NCBI RefSeq assembly: GCF_000708285.2
Contig: NZ_JAUG01000045.1
Span: forward strand, 1-37,293
Direction: 5' to 3'
Length of the DNA stretch: 37,293 bases
From: Pedobacter borealis DSM 19626
GTDB lineage: Bacteria > Bacteroidota > Bacteroidia > Sphingobacteriales > Sphingobacteriaceae
The notes under the pieces: generated by a model
Seen by the model: the letters and a program-made list of their open reading frames with translations, nothing else
Database searches by the model: none
Told to the model about the DNA's origin: nothing
Made by a program: the position numbers and the translations under genes
Shown here: positions 1 through 7,381 of the stretch, one piece after another
How positions within the stretch are numbered: position 1 is the first letter of the stretch
How the letters are laid out: each line of letters opens with the position of its first letter

Positions 1-27
1 TTGTTAGAAATTGATATGATAAGTTAA
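1..27 (+). pseudogene. 3' end of a REP-associated transposase copy (remnant)
   Basis: Frame 1 reads LLEIDMIS and then stops at 25-27. The same C-terminal residues (LLEIDII) close the second, longer remnant at 62-274, so this is the tail of another copy of the same transposase. The rest would lie left of the window. The nucleotide similarity continues through the REP hairpin that follows (1-63 against 251-315), which shows a duplicated gene end plus its flanking hairpin. Confidence 0.6.
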
Positions 28-35
28 TTTGGATA

Positions 36-60
36 CGAGCTACAAGCTCGCACCAGCTCG
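36..60. repeat. REP-like hairpin, copy 1
   Basis: CGAGCT-ACA-AGCTCG (36-50) is a perfect 6-bp inverted repeat with a 3-nt loop. A third AGCTCG follows at 55-60, so the first arm can pair with either of two downstream arms. The same unit recurs at 288-312. Both lie just downstream of a RAYT gene end, which is the usual position of the cognate REP. Confidence 0.65.
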
Positions 61-61
61 G

Positions 62-274
62 GAAAAAAACAGGAATGTAACAAATGGCCAGTTTTGGCAA
101 TAGTATGACAAGCCTATTGAGCTGTGGTCAAACGAAGTAATTGATCAAAAAGTCGATTATATTCACAACAATCCAGTTGAGGCAGGCTTTGTAGCAGAAG
201 ATTACCATTGGAAGTATAGTAGTGCAATAGATTTTTCTGGAGAAAAGGGTTTGTTAGAAATCGATATAATTTAA
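62..274 (+). pseudogene. REP-associated tyrosine transposase (Y1_Tnp/RAYT), C-terminal remnant
   Basis: The frame ending with TAA at 272-274 encodes a typical C-terminus of REP-associated Y1 transposases, including the segments QFWQ, KPIELWS and YIHNNPVEAGFV, and ending in a YSSA motif. The N-terminal part with the HUH catalytic histidines is absent. An in-frame amber codon (TAG, 101-103) follows QFWQ where the family usually has Gln, so even the remaining part is broken. Homology starts near position 62, directly after the first REP hairpin, which marks a rearrangement junction. In intact elements these enzymes act on single-stranded REP hairpins; this copy cannot be active. Confidence 0.75.
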
Positions 275-287
275 GTTAATTTGGGTA

Positions 288-312
288 CGAGCTACAAGCT
301 CGCACCAGCTCG
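288..312. repeat. REP-like hairpin, copy 2
   Basis: This is the same 25-nt unit as at 36-60, identical in sequence: hairpin 288-302 and extra AGCTCG arm at 307-312. It follows the stop codon of the RAYT remnant (272-274). The truncated integrase frame on the minus strand runs into it and stops there, so the junction between the REP/RAYT unit and the integrase lies at roughly 312-325. Confidence 0.65.
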
Positions 313-1185
313 GGAGGGGACATGGGTCTTCTGTCTTTTGATCGAAATCCAATATTCACCGTCTATACCCAGTACGATGTCAGTTTCCCGTAATTGCTTT
401 ACGTCAATGTAAGAAAGCCCTGTAAAACAGCAGAAAAGAAATATGTCCCTAACTTGTTCCAGCCTCTCACTTACCATCGGCTTACGGGCAATCTTCTCCA
501 TTTCCTCTTCGTTCAGGCATACTCTCTCGATTGGCTTGACCTTGTTTTTGTAATTCAAAAATGGATTAAAGGACATCCATTCGTTGGAAAGGCATATTCT
601 GATAATTTTACCGAAATTCTTCAGGTACTTTACTGCGGAGTTGTTGTTGCATTTTCTGACCGACCGCAAATAAAAATCATACTCGGTAATAAACTCATGG
701 TTCACCTTTTTAAGCTCAACATCACTTACAGAATATTTCCATTGCAAAAAATCCTCAGTGTGTTTAAGGGAAGTGCGGTATCTTTGGGCTGTGCCTTTGG
801 TATACTCGGTTCCTACCAGAACTTCCATCTTACGGTTATGCTCCGTGAAGACCCCGATCAATGTGTTCTGTTTCTCTTCTTTTCCCTGGAACCTGTCGCG
901 GATGGCTTCCGCAGTAATTGGTTTGTCGCATAGGGTAAGTTGACGGTGCGCTTCATAGACCTTCATCTGTAGGTCCGTTAGGTAGGCGTTCAAGGACCTT
1001 GCGTCCTCCTTTTTTCCATTGATCCGACCGGTGGCAACAATCCATTTCTCCGGTTCACAGGATCTTCCTGTAGTGATTTCGGATCTTTTACCATCAACAG
1101 TAATCCTCATGTAGATTGCTATAGGGCCGTTTTGATAATTTTTTGACTTCTTCAAATAGAAGAGCAAGCTGAAATTGGTTTTCAT
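292..1185 (-). pseudogene. Tyrosine-type site-specific integrase, C-terminally truncated
   Basis: The 297-residue frame starts MKTNFSLLFYLKK, a typical N-terminus of Bacteroidota tyrosine recombinases of integrative elements. Arm-binding region about 1-85, SAM-like core-binding domain about 105-210, start of the catalytic domain from about 220 (CFTGLSYIDVKQL near 255-265). Family members are about 400 residues. This one loses its similarity after RQKT and finishes in residues encoded by the REP hairpin, so the later catalytic residues (HxxR, H and Tyr) are missing. It cannot catalyse recombination. Its 5' end lies 194 bp from the 70-bp tRNA-derived repeat at 1379-1448, the normal place for an island integrase. 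The upstream region and N-terminus are paralogous to those at 3369-3545. Confidence 0.85.
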
Positions 1186-1378
1186 AATGTCTTACATTAA
1201 TGGTTAACAAATTTAGCTTTGCAGTATTCAAAAGTCAAGATGTATCCTTTCTGAACATCTTGATGATCAGTATTTTATAAAGAATTCGGTGAGTCATTTC
1301 AATTTTTCGTTTTACTCACCGGATCACTCACCAGAACTATGCGAATTCATGCATGTTTTGTGATGTGCCGGAAACGAT
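1186..1378. other. Spacer between integrase remnant and att-like repeat
   Basis: No gene is seen here. The first about 60 bp resemble the region upstream of the second integrase stub (3546-3605), with shared blocks such as AAATTTAGC, TTGCAGT and TCAAGATGT. This indicates a common ancestral leader or promoter. Several GGTGAGT/ACTCACC copies occur at about 1289-1332 and could be arm-type recombinase sites; that is inference. Confidence 0.4.
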
Positions 1379-1448
1379 AAAAGCCTGCTATCATACGATT
1401 TGCAGGCTTTTCTTTGGTTTTGATACCAGATTGGCGGAGAGTGGGGGA
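1379..1448. repeat. Left att-like direct repeat (tRNA-Ser 3' end plus terminator)
   Basis: Identical over 70 bp to 5727-5796. Positions 1432-1448 duplicate the CCA end, discriminator, 3' acceptor strand and 3' T-stem strand of the tRNA-Ser gene. Positions 1379-1411 duplicate the hairpin terminator that follows the tRNA. Identity breaks at 1449 (c against t at 5797) and on the left at 1378. Probably attL or an internal att of a tandem array. Confidence 0.75.
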
Positions 1449-1619
1449 CATGAACATTAAGTTTAACTATCTGTTTACCAATCTGTTATATATGTAATTT
1501 TTTACAGGTGCCACGAATGACGCTGAATGTTTATTTTATTGCTTTAATATTTTTATTTTCGTTAAAATTTAAACATAAATCCAAAATAAATTTGGGTATA
1601 AACCTTAATCAAACATCCT
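1449..1619. promoter_or_regulatory. AT-rich leader upstream of the cargo module
   Basis: No gene is seen. From about 1530 the sequence is very AT-rich and leads into the start codon at 1620 without a clear Shine-Dalgarno site, as is common in Bacteroidota. A promoter for the cargo pair probably lies here, but I cannot fix its -7 and -33 elements. Confidence 0.3.
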
Positions 1620-2717
1620 ATGAAAAAATCATTACAGACTAAAGCCCTTAAAAGGGGAATGGGTGTTGCGTTAATCTTACTCCTGACAATTCTATTAATT
1701 CATTCTTGCAAGCAGGATCGTTTACAACCCGAACAAATAAAGCATATTACAGTTGATAGAAATAAAGCTGCTGGATTGAAGGGCAATTTGCAAAAATCTA
1801 CACAAAATGTACCACAAAGTAGTCTCAGTGTGGGGACTTGTTATTTTGCAGTGCCAAGTGCTAATGGCAATGTTTCAGGGCCAACAGGGCCAGCTTTCGA
1901 TATGGTACTTGATTATATAATACAACAAATAACCGTACTTGTAAATAAACAATACCCAACCAGACAAGATGCATTAAATGATTTTAACTCTGTCAATAAC
2001 ATGTGCTATATGTACGCTCTGGATTATGGGTGTAATTGGAGTGTTGGCGTATTGTTTGATCCGGTGCAAGAGATGTGTCCAGGAGATGAGGGATATGCTG
2101 TAGGTGGCGGTCAGGCACCCGTCGTTAATCAAGTAACCAATAACCTAACAGATCCTTGCAAAAAGGCTGCGTTGTCCAAAATTACCGATACAAAAATCAA
2201 AAATTTTGTGACGGGATTTTACAATAATTTTTTGTTGCCAACGGATAGTAAGATTAACGTGATTTTTAAAGAGGGAAATAATCTAACAGTTAACAACAGT
2301 ATAGTTCCTGCTTATTCCACAGACCCAACTCCGCATAACTGGGAAATCAACATCAGTTCAAACTATTATTCATCAACGTCTGGGTATAATATGTCACAAG
2401 AAGGATGGGGCATTATCATAGCACATGAGATCATCCATGTGTTTATTAAGGAAAATAATTTGAATAACGGTAACTCTAGCTTAGATCATGTCGCTATGTT
2501 TAAAAACTTTGTAAATCCTACCGCACAACTTCTTAAGGACTCATTTGGAATGGATGCACAAGACGCTTTAAAATTAGCATTAACCGGAATGAAAGACCTT
2601 TGGGGTTACTCTGACTTTGCTGCATTATGCAAGTCTACTTATGATGTGACTTTAGATGAAATTAATACTAATTATGATAAATATACAAAAGGAACAGGGG
2701 GGACAAAATGCAATTAA
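1620..2717 (+). CDS. Putative metallopeptidase-like lipoprotein (HExxH), island cargo
   Basis: The 365-residue protein has a basic N-terminus, a hydrophobic stretch (about 14-28) and a lipobox ending LIHSC, with Cys30 as likely lipid anchor, so it should be membrane-attached outside the cytoplasm. The C-terminal half contains AHEIIH (His269, Glu270, His273), a zincin signature, and a following DH (His290) as plausible third zinc ligand. Downstream KLALTGMKDLW resembles the conserved tail of Bacteroidota secreted proteins with HExxH...DHxxM architecture. The region around 70-160 is Cys-containing and unrecognised. The stop overlaps the next start by 10 nt, suggesting translational coupling. 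Peptidase activity and substrate are inference; no pro-domain is obvious. Confidence 0.75.
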   Translation: MKKSLQTKALKRGMGVALILLLTILLIHSCKQDRLQPEQIKHITVDRNKAAGLKGNLQKSTQNVPQSSLSVGTCYFAVPSANGNVSGPTGPAFDMVLDYIIQQITVLVNKQYPTRQDALNDFNSVNNMCYMYALDYGCNWSVGVLFDPVQEMCPGDEGYAVGGGQAPVVNQVTNNLTDPCKKAALSKITDTKIKNFVTGFYNNFLLPTDSKINVIFKEGNNLTVNNSIVPAYSTDPTPHNWEINISSNYYSSTSGYNMSQEGWGIIIAHEIIHVFIKENNLNNGNSSLDHVAMFKNFVNPTAQLLKDSFGMDAQDALKLALTGMKDLWGYSDFAALCKSTYDVTLDEINTNYDKYTKGTGGTKCN

Positions 2718-3232
2718 GGTTTAATTTTTTTTGGATACTAATTATAATAGGTATTCAAACATTTGCTCAAAAGCCAGCTGAATTAGATGGGGGCAAGAAG
2801 CTTTATAGTGATATTTATCAGGTTGCCTATAAGCAAATTGATGAGCTTCAAAAAATTAATGAAAATGGAGTGCTATTGATAAAAGTTGATTTGTTAGATG
2901 GGAAAATAAAGCACATTACATTTTCATCTGAACATCCTGTCCAACTGATAAATATACTTCAAAGTACTATCCAAAAGTCCATTATAAGAGTAAATTCAAG
3001 TTTATTAACGAGTGTGATTATTCCTGTTTTCTATAATTACAAAACGTCATTAACCACAAGTGTAAGTGATTTATTAAATCAAACCCCTTCGATTGATGTG
3101 AATAAATTGCCTATGTCAATCTTTCAAAATGATTATGATAAGTTTCTTGGTATCAAATCTACTGATAATAAGGTTTTGGGGATTTCTTGTATATTTCTGC
3201 CTTGGATTAAACTAAAAGGGAAAACTGAATAA
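2708..3232 (+). CDS. Small secreted protein of unknown function, partner of the HExxH lipoprotein
   Basis: The 174-residue protein begins with a clear Sec signal peptide (MQLRFNFFWILIIIG...), with likely cleavage after TFAQ near residue 21. No membrane segment or recognised domain follows; the mature part is mixed alpha/beta and lysine-rich. The start codon lies inside the preceding gene (10-nt overlap, different frame), so the two are probably one translationally coupled unit. Context suggests an accessory, inhibitor or substrate of the HExxH protein, but nothing in the sequence proves it. The low GC of the pair fits acquisition with the island. Confidence 0.65.
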   Translation: MQLRFNFFWILIIIGIQTFAQKPAELDGGKKLYSDIYQVAYKQIDELQKINENGVLLIKVDLLDGKIKHITFSSEHPVQLINILQSTIQKSIIRVNSSLLTSVIIPVFYNYKTSLTTSVSDLLNQTPSIDVNKLPMSIFQNDYDKFLGIKSTDNKVLGISCIFLPWIKLKGKTE

Positions 3233-3368
3233 AAATAGCTAACACTATCCAATTGCTGGCTTATCATCTTGAACCTTAAGATAGACGCTGGTTTGAAATA
3301 AAAGGGATTTTATTTACCAGAAGTTGTAAAGGTTAATATTTTTTAATAATATGACTGTGGGTCTGTGC

Positions 3369-3545
3369 CTAAATGTAGGGTGCCCTGCCTATGCCCGCAT
3401 TCCAGCGGGAGGGTTCGCAACTACGTCCAGTGGTAACTTCTGACCTGTTACCACTCACAGTAATGCGAAGATAGATAGGGGCAACGCCTTTTTGATAATT
3501 CTTTGGCTTCTTCATGTAGAAGAGCAAGCTGAAATTGGTTTTCAT
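3369..3545 (-). pseudogene. Tyrosine integrase N-terminal stub (second copy)
   Basis: Starting at the Met encoded at 3543-3545, the first about 48 residues (MKTNFSLLFYMKKPKNYQKG..., then RITVSG and TTGRSCEPSRW) closely match the N-terminus of the integrase remnant at 292-1185. Similarity then stops and the frame ends after NAGIGRAPYI. Only part of the arm-binding domain is left. The longer upstream reading (to 3599) is not needed, because the Met at 3545 aligns with the start of the other copy. Upstream sequence is also shared. It is probably the original integrase of the 4.35-kb island, mostly deleted between cargo and stub. Confidence 0.8.
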
Positions 3546-3670
3546 AATGTTAAACATTAAAAAGTAAACAAATTTAGCCTTGCAGTGATGGAGAATCAAG
3601 ATGTTTAGTAACGTAACCTGTTCAATATCAAATTGATATTAATAATCTGGTGAGTTTTTACCTGTTCAAG

Positions 3671-5680
3671 ATTTACTTCCGGGTAGAGCGGATCGTTACC
3701 TCCCCGCACCCCCGCAGACCCGTGCGAGCATCTTTCTTGCACACGGTTCCTCTATTTACGGTTTCGCTACAAATAACTGTGATAGATCCTTGGTCTTATC
3801 AGTGGTTCCCATTCTTCCACGAGTTTGATGATCCTTTCCCAAGTCCATATCCGTTTGCCTCCTCTACGGTTCAACCATTTCTGAAGCATCCGTTTTGTTC
3901 CCTGATAATAAGATCTGATCTTCCTGAGATTGAATGTGATGCCATAATAACCATAATAGCCCCGCAGTTTTAGGTTGAGTTCATGGATAAGCAACTTTAT
4001 AGACAGCTTATCCCGGTTCTTTTTGATCCAATCGTCCATCCTTATCAGCGCCGCATTTAGCTTTTTGCTGCTCGTTTTGCGCATTAGTATCAGATTCCCT
4101 TTTCTGCTTTTACCCATGTAATGGGTAAAGCCTAGAAAATCAAAGGTCTTCTTTGACTGCACTTTTTGAGTATTTCCGCCCAGATCTATTAATCTGGTCT
4201 TTTCAGGATGCAATGTTAATCCAAATTTACCTAAGCGCTTAGGTAGTACTTCCATCACCCGCATTGCATCCTCACTGTTGGTAAAACCCAGCAGGTAATC
4301 ATCAGCAAAGCGTATGATGAAACTTTTCCCCTTGAGTAGGGGCTGAACCTGTTCTTTGAACCACTCGTCCAATACATAATGTAGGAAGATGTTGCTGATC
4401 AGCGGGGAAATTGAACCGCCTTGCGGCGTTCCTTCCCGCGGATAGCTAAGCTGTCCTTTGTCCATTATACCTGCTTTGAGCCATTTGTCGATCGCTTTTC
4501 TGATCACGCCATCTTTTATCCTGCGGTCAAGGAAGCTCCTTAGGCTTTGGTGGTCTATACTGCCGAAGTAATTTTGCAGGTCTGCATCTATCACATAGCG
4601 CATCCCCTTAAAGCTTGCTTCTTTAAATAAGGATTCCAATGCCTGATGTTGTGACTTGCCCGGTCTGAACCCATAGGAGGAGGGAAGGAATAGTTGTTCA
4701 TACACAGGAGTAAGGACTTTGGTTACTGCTGTTTGCAGCAACTTATCCTCTATTGTGGTCAAGCCTAATGGCCGGAGCTTCCCTTCTCCTTTAGGTATAT
4801 ATACCCTCCGGATAGCAGGTGCCCGGTATTTGCCACTTTTGAAGGCCGCCAGCAACTGAGGTATTCGTTCTCCTTTTTGTGCCTGATAATCCTTCCATGT
4901 CTGGCCATCTATGCCACTCGCACCCTTTTTATTCAGGGTGGCAAAGCAAGCTTCCAATAGCCCTACATCTACCATTTCATGCAGGTTCGTTAAGGCTTCG
5001 CCCGGATACTTCCTTGCCCTTTCCGCTATCTGCATTTCTACTGTTAACAATTGTTTCATGTCTCTGGTACACTGATTGTTTCTAAAATGCAGCTCCGTAA
5101 AATAGGCATCTCCCTTCCTTACTCTTGGCTTTCATGGAGCTGATTTCCCACCTTTCTATCAGTACTATGAAGATGCTAAGACTGCCTTCGCTCTTTTCCT
5201 TTCCTTCGGTTTCCCTCGGTCAGGATACCATTCCGATACCGCCTTTTCTTGTGTGCCTGTCAGGGTGGCGGTATGTACCCTGTAGGCTAGGATGCTTCTG
5301 GTCCGGTCATCCTTATTGCCGCTTTTCGTATGGAAGCGGGAGGCTCTCCTGTGTTCCCGTACAACCCCAATATGCTTCTGATATGTTCTAAGACCCCGGT
5401 CGAATCGTACCGCCTTGTCATTAGCGCCGGTTTGATATTGCCCTGGTGTCGGTGAAAACCAAGGCTTCGACATTTCAGCGGTTTCGAGACTCAATAGCAT
5501 ACCTTAGGCAATCGCTGTCTACGCTTCGTGCCATCATTTCTGATGACTACGCAAGACTTGCTTCCGGTGGATGACTAGTCCTTGTCGGTCAGGTTTGGAT
5601 ACCTGACGGGTTGTGAAGAGGTGTTTCATTTGCAATCCCCACCTCACGAGCTTTTCACAGCGCAACACCGAATCACGCAC
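3671..5680 (-). mobile_element. Group II intron with intron-encoded protein
   Basis: On the minus strand the 5' end GTGCG (5676-5680) matches the group II GUGYG consensus. About 620 nt of presumed domains I-III precede the reverse transcriptase gene in domain IV. Behind it, about 3690-3765 reads as domain V (AACCGTG...CACGGGT arms near 3722-3755) and a G-rich domain VI with CTACCC near its 3' side. The exact 3' end is uncertain, between 3671 and 3686; 3671 would give the expected AY end. The intron sits between the integrase stub and the tRNA terminator, about 47 bp from the terminator. Domain V shows one A.G mismatch in its outer stem, so splicing competence is uncertain. Confidence 0.75.
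3767..5059 (-). CDS. ltrA: Group II intron reverse transcriptase/maturase
   Basis: The 430-residue protein shows the full reverse transcriptase order: RVYIPKGEGKLRPLG (RT2), SSYGFRPGKSQHQAL (RT3), DADLQNYFGSIDH (RT4), GTPQGGSISPLISNIFL (RT5), FADD with Asp253 and Asp254 as catalytic metal ligands, and KTFDFLGF (RT7). A maturase (GIIM/domain X) follows at about 330-420. There is no C-terminal HNH endonuclease, so retrohoming would depend on reverse splicing with another primer source. Length fits the endonuclease-lacking bacterial class. The frame is intact. The gene lies inside the intron and reads in the intron's own direction. Confidence 0.93.
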   Translation of the reverse strand: MKQLLTVEMQIAERARKYPGEALTNLHEMVDVGLLEACFATLNKKGASGIDGQTWKDYQAQKGERIPQLLAAFKSGKYRAPAIRRVYIPKGEGKLRPLGLTTIEDKLLQTAVTKVLTPVYEQLFLPSSYGFRPGKSQHQALESLFKEASFKGMRYVIDADLQNYFGSIDHQSLRSFLDRRIKDGVIRKAIDKWLKAGIMDKGQLSYPREGTPQGGSISPLISNIFLHYVLDEWFKEQVQPLLKGKSFIIRFADDYLLGFTNSEDAMRVMEVLPKRLGKFGLTLHPEKTRLIDLGGNTQKVQSKKTFDFLGFTHYMGKSRKGNLILMRKTSSKKLNAALIRMDDWIKKNRDKLSIKLLIHELNLKLRGYYGYYGITFNLRKIRSYYQGTKRMLQKWLNRRGGKRIWTWERIIKLVEEWEPLIRPRIYHSYL

Positions 5681-5726
5681 CAATCTTATGGGAATTAATG
5701 AGAGTTTTGATACCTGATAAAAACGA

Positions 5727-5759
5727 AAAAGCCTGCTATCATACGATTTGCAGGCTTTT
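5727..5759 (-). terminator. Rho-independent terminator of tRNA-Ser
   Basis: On the minus strand AAAAGCCTGC and GCAGGCTTTT form a 10-bp stem with a 13-nt loop, followed by further T residues. It begins about 20 nt after the tRNA 3' end. The same hairpin is duplicated at 1379-1411 in the left repeat. Confidence 0.8.
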
Positions 5760-5796
5760 CTTTGGTTTTGATACCAGATTGGCGGAGAGTGGGGGA
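5727..5796. repeat. Right att-like direct repeat, overlapping tRNA-Ser
   Basis: Exact copy of 1379-1448. It covers the tRNA 3' end (5780-5796) and the terminator behind it. The tRNA remains complete at this end, so this is the functional attachment-site copy. Confidence 0.75.
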
Positions 5797-5869
5797 TTCG
5801 AACCCGCGGACCCTTTAACAAGTCAACAGTTTTCAAGACTGCCGCAATCGACCACTCTGCCAACTCTCC
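5780..5869 (-). tRNA. tRNA-Ser (anticodon UGA)
   Basis: The 90-nt gene including an encoded CCA has a 7-bp acceptor stem (GGAGAGT/ACTCTCC), discriminator G, an anticodon arm CAGT-CTTGAAA-ACTG with anticodon TGA, and the long variable arm typical of class II serine tRNAs. The T-loop TTCGAAT is flanked by GCGGG and CCCCC, which leaves a C.C mismatch at the second T-stem pair. The 3' 17 nt are part of the 70-bp island repeat. Confidence 0.95.
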
Positions 5870-6041
5870 GCTGCAAAAGTACGAACTTGAAGCAAATCTG
5901 CAAATGATTTCGAATCAAATATTTGCATAAATATTTTAAGCGTTGCTAATCATTTAGTTAGCTCGCATAAAAACTTTTAAAAAAACAAATACAGGGCCAA
6001 TAAAGGCTGTTTTAGCTACAATTTTGGGCTTTAAGTTTAAA

Positions 6042-6488
6042 CTAAAGCGCCTCTTTAGGGTAAATTTTTTCCCGGTCTACCGATAAAATTCCATTTCCCT
6101 CAATTGCAAAACAAACGAGTCCGATTAATACGGAGACCGAAAACCAAAATTCTGAATAGGGTTTAAAAATTCCACCAGAAATATTTACAAAGAATACCGC
6201 CCCGATCAATATTGGTAAATTAACCAGGCAGAATACACGGGTATGTGTGCCCAGGGTGATGGCTAAGCCCCCAATTAGGTGTAACATAATAATCAGGTGT
6301 GCCAGTAGGCTAATGCTCACTGCCGTGCCTAAGAAAGCGCCCCTCATTAAATTACTAAAGGCTGGCATATTGATGTAAAAATCAATACCCTTCCAAATTA
6401 AAATAAGGCCTAATAAGATTCTAAAATAGTCCAACCATTTTGGGTGATGGTGATCACCCCAGATCTGGATTTTCTTAAGCATGTTCAT
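6042..6488 (-). CDS. DoxX-family integral membrane protein
   Basis: The 148-residue protein has four predicted membrane helices (about 20-37, 53-78, 85-105 and 113-130) and the family look of DoxX/SURF4-like proteins (LRILLGLILIWKG-type first helix). Some DoxX proteins act in thiol or redox stress systems, but the specific role here is unknown. It stands alone, convergent with nothing obvious and 59 bp downstream of the response regulator on the same strand, so read-through from that gene is possible. Confidence 0.8.
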   Translation of the reverse strand: MNMLKKIQIWGDHHHPKWLDYFRILLGLILIWKGIDFYINMPAFSNLMRGAFLGTAVSISLLAHLIIMLHLIGGLAITLGTHTRVFCLVNLPILIGAVFFVNISGGIFKPYSEFWFSVSVLIGLVCFAIEGNGILSVDREKIYPKEAL

Positions 6489-6547
6489 AACTTCTATATT
6501 TTGGTTATGACAATTTACGGAAAAATTAAGAAAATAACAAGGCTTAA

Positions 6548-7381
6548 CTATTTGATTTTAAGGCTTTTTTTATCAACAGTTTTACTGTTTACATAATCGG
6601 TTGGCGACATGCTGAACTGTTTGGCAAAGTTTCTGCCAAAGTGCGATTGAGAGCTATAACCAACCATTTCTGAGATTTCGTAAATTTTCAGTATCCCTTC
6701 ATTTAAAAGCTCGGCCGCTTTTTTTAGTCTTGCCAAATTAATCAGTTCGTTTGGACTAAGGTTAGAAATGGATTTAATTTTCCGGTATAAGGTTGGCCGG
6801 CTCATATTCATCTTTTCTGCCAGATGTTCGACGTCCAGATCCTGATTGCTGATATTCTTGTTAATGGTATCCTGTAATTTTTCTAAAAACAGTTCGTCTG
6901 CCTTTGAATATGCAATACTTTTAAGGTGGAGCAGGGGAGAGCTCGCGAAATATGCTTTGATCTTGTTCCTGTTTTTAATCAGGCTCGAAATCTGTACCTG
7001 TAAAAACTCGGGAGAAAAGGGCTTTTCCACATAGGCATCGGCACCCAGTTCTAAACCTTCAATTTTAGATTGCAATGAATTTTTTGCGGTAAGCAGGATA
7101 ACGGGGATATGGCTGAATTCTAAGGTAGATTTTACTTTCGCACAAAATTCGAAACCGTCCATTTCGGGCATCATTACATCGCTAATAATGAGCTGAACAA
7201 TTTCATGCTGTAATATTTCTAATGCTTCTATACCGTTTCTGGCCTGTAGTACATCGTATTTTTCTTCCAGATCATCTGAAATGAAATCAAGGATATCTTC
7301 ATTATCATCAACCAGCAACACGACAGATCTTTCCATACCTTCAGTATCTTTTATGGTCAGCTTGCCTACAATTTCTTCCAT
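6548..7381 (-). CDS. Response regulator with AraC-type DNA-binding domain (PUL regulator)
   Basis: 277 residues. Receiver domain about 18-135: VVLLVDDNED acidic pocket, phospho-acceptor Asp68 in ISDVMMPEMDGF, and the Lys of EKPF. The AraC/XylS double helix-turn-helix spans about 165-268 (LAEKMNMSRPTLYRKI and ISEMVGYSSQSHFGRNF). It is exactly the C-terminal half of a Bacteroidota hybrid two-component system, but encoded separately. Its start overlaps the sensor gene by 16 nt in the -1 frame, so it is translationally coupled or split by a frameshift. It probably activates the divergent susCD operon once the sensor binds an oligosaccharide. Confidence 0.93.
   Translation of the reverse strand: MEEIVGKLTIKDTEGMERSVVLLVDDNEDILDFISDDLEEKYDVLQARNGIEALEILQHEIVQLIISDVMMPEMDGFEFCAKVKSTLEFSHIPVILLTAKNSLQSKIEGLELGADAYVEKPFSPEFLQVQISSLIKNRNKIKAYFASSPLLHLKSIAYSKADELFLEKLQDTINKNISNQDLDVEHLAEKMNMSRPTLYRKIKSISNLSPNELINLARLKKAAELLNEGILKIYEISEMVGYSSQSHFGRNFAKQFSMSPTDYVNSKTVDKKSLKIK

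Larger units (their letters stand above)
1379..5796. mobile_element. Remnant genomic island at tRNA-Ser, bounded by 70-bp direct repeats
   Basis: Exact 70-bp direct repeats (1379-1448 and 5727-5796, offset 4348 bp) each carry the last 17 nt of the tRNA-Ser gene plus the terminator behind it. Between them lie a two-gene cargo module, an integrase stub and a group II intron. This is the structure expected of an integrative element inserted at a tRNA 3' end, with the tRNA kept intact at the right. A second integrase remnant left of the left repeat (292-1185) suggests an older or tandem island whose far end is outside the window. Both integrases are broken, so the island is probably fixed. Confidence 0.7.

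Noticed and set aside
394..943. Plus-strand frames of 179 and 61 residues
   Set aside because: They lie antisense to the integrase remnant, whose protein similarity is clear, and have no recognisable domain.
311..1452. Shared GGGGACATG at 317-325 and 1444-1452 as a recombination core
   Set aside because: Only nine bases match, flanks differ, and one site lies at the REP/integrase junction; chance is a sufficient explanation.
5165..5863. Minus-strand frames of 111 and 109 residues
   Set aside because: The first lies inside the structured 5' part of the group II intron; the second covers the tRNA-Ser gene and the intron start.
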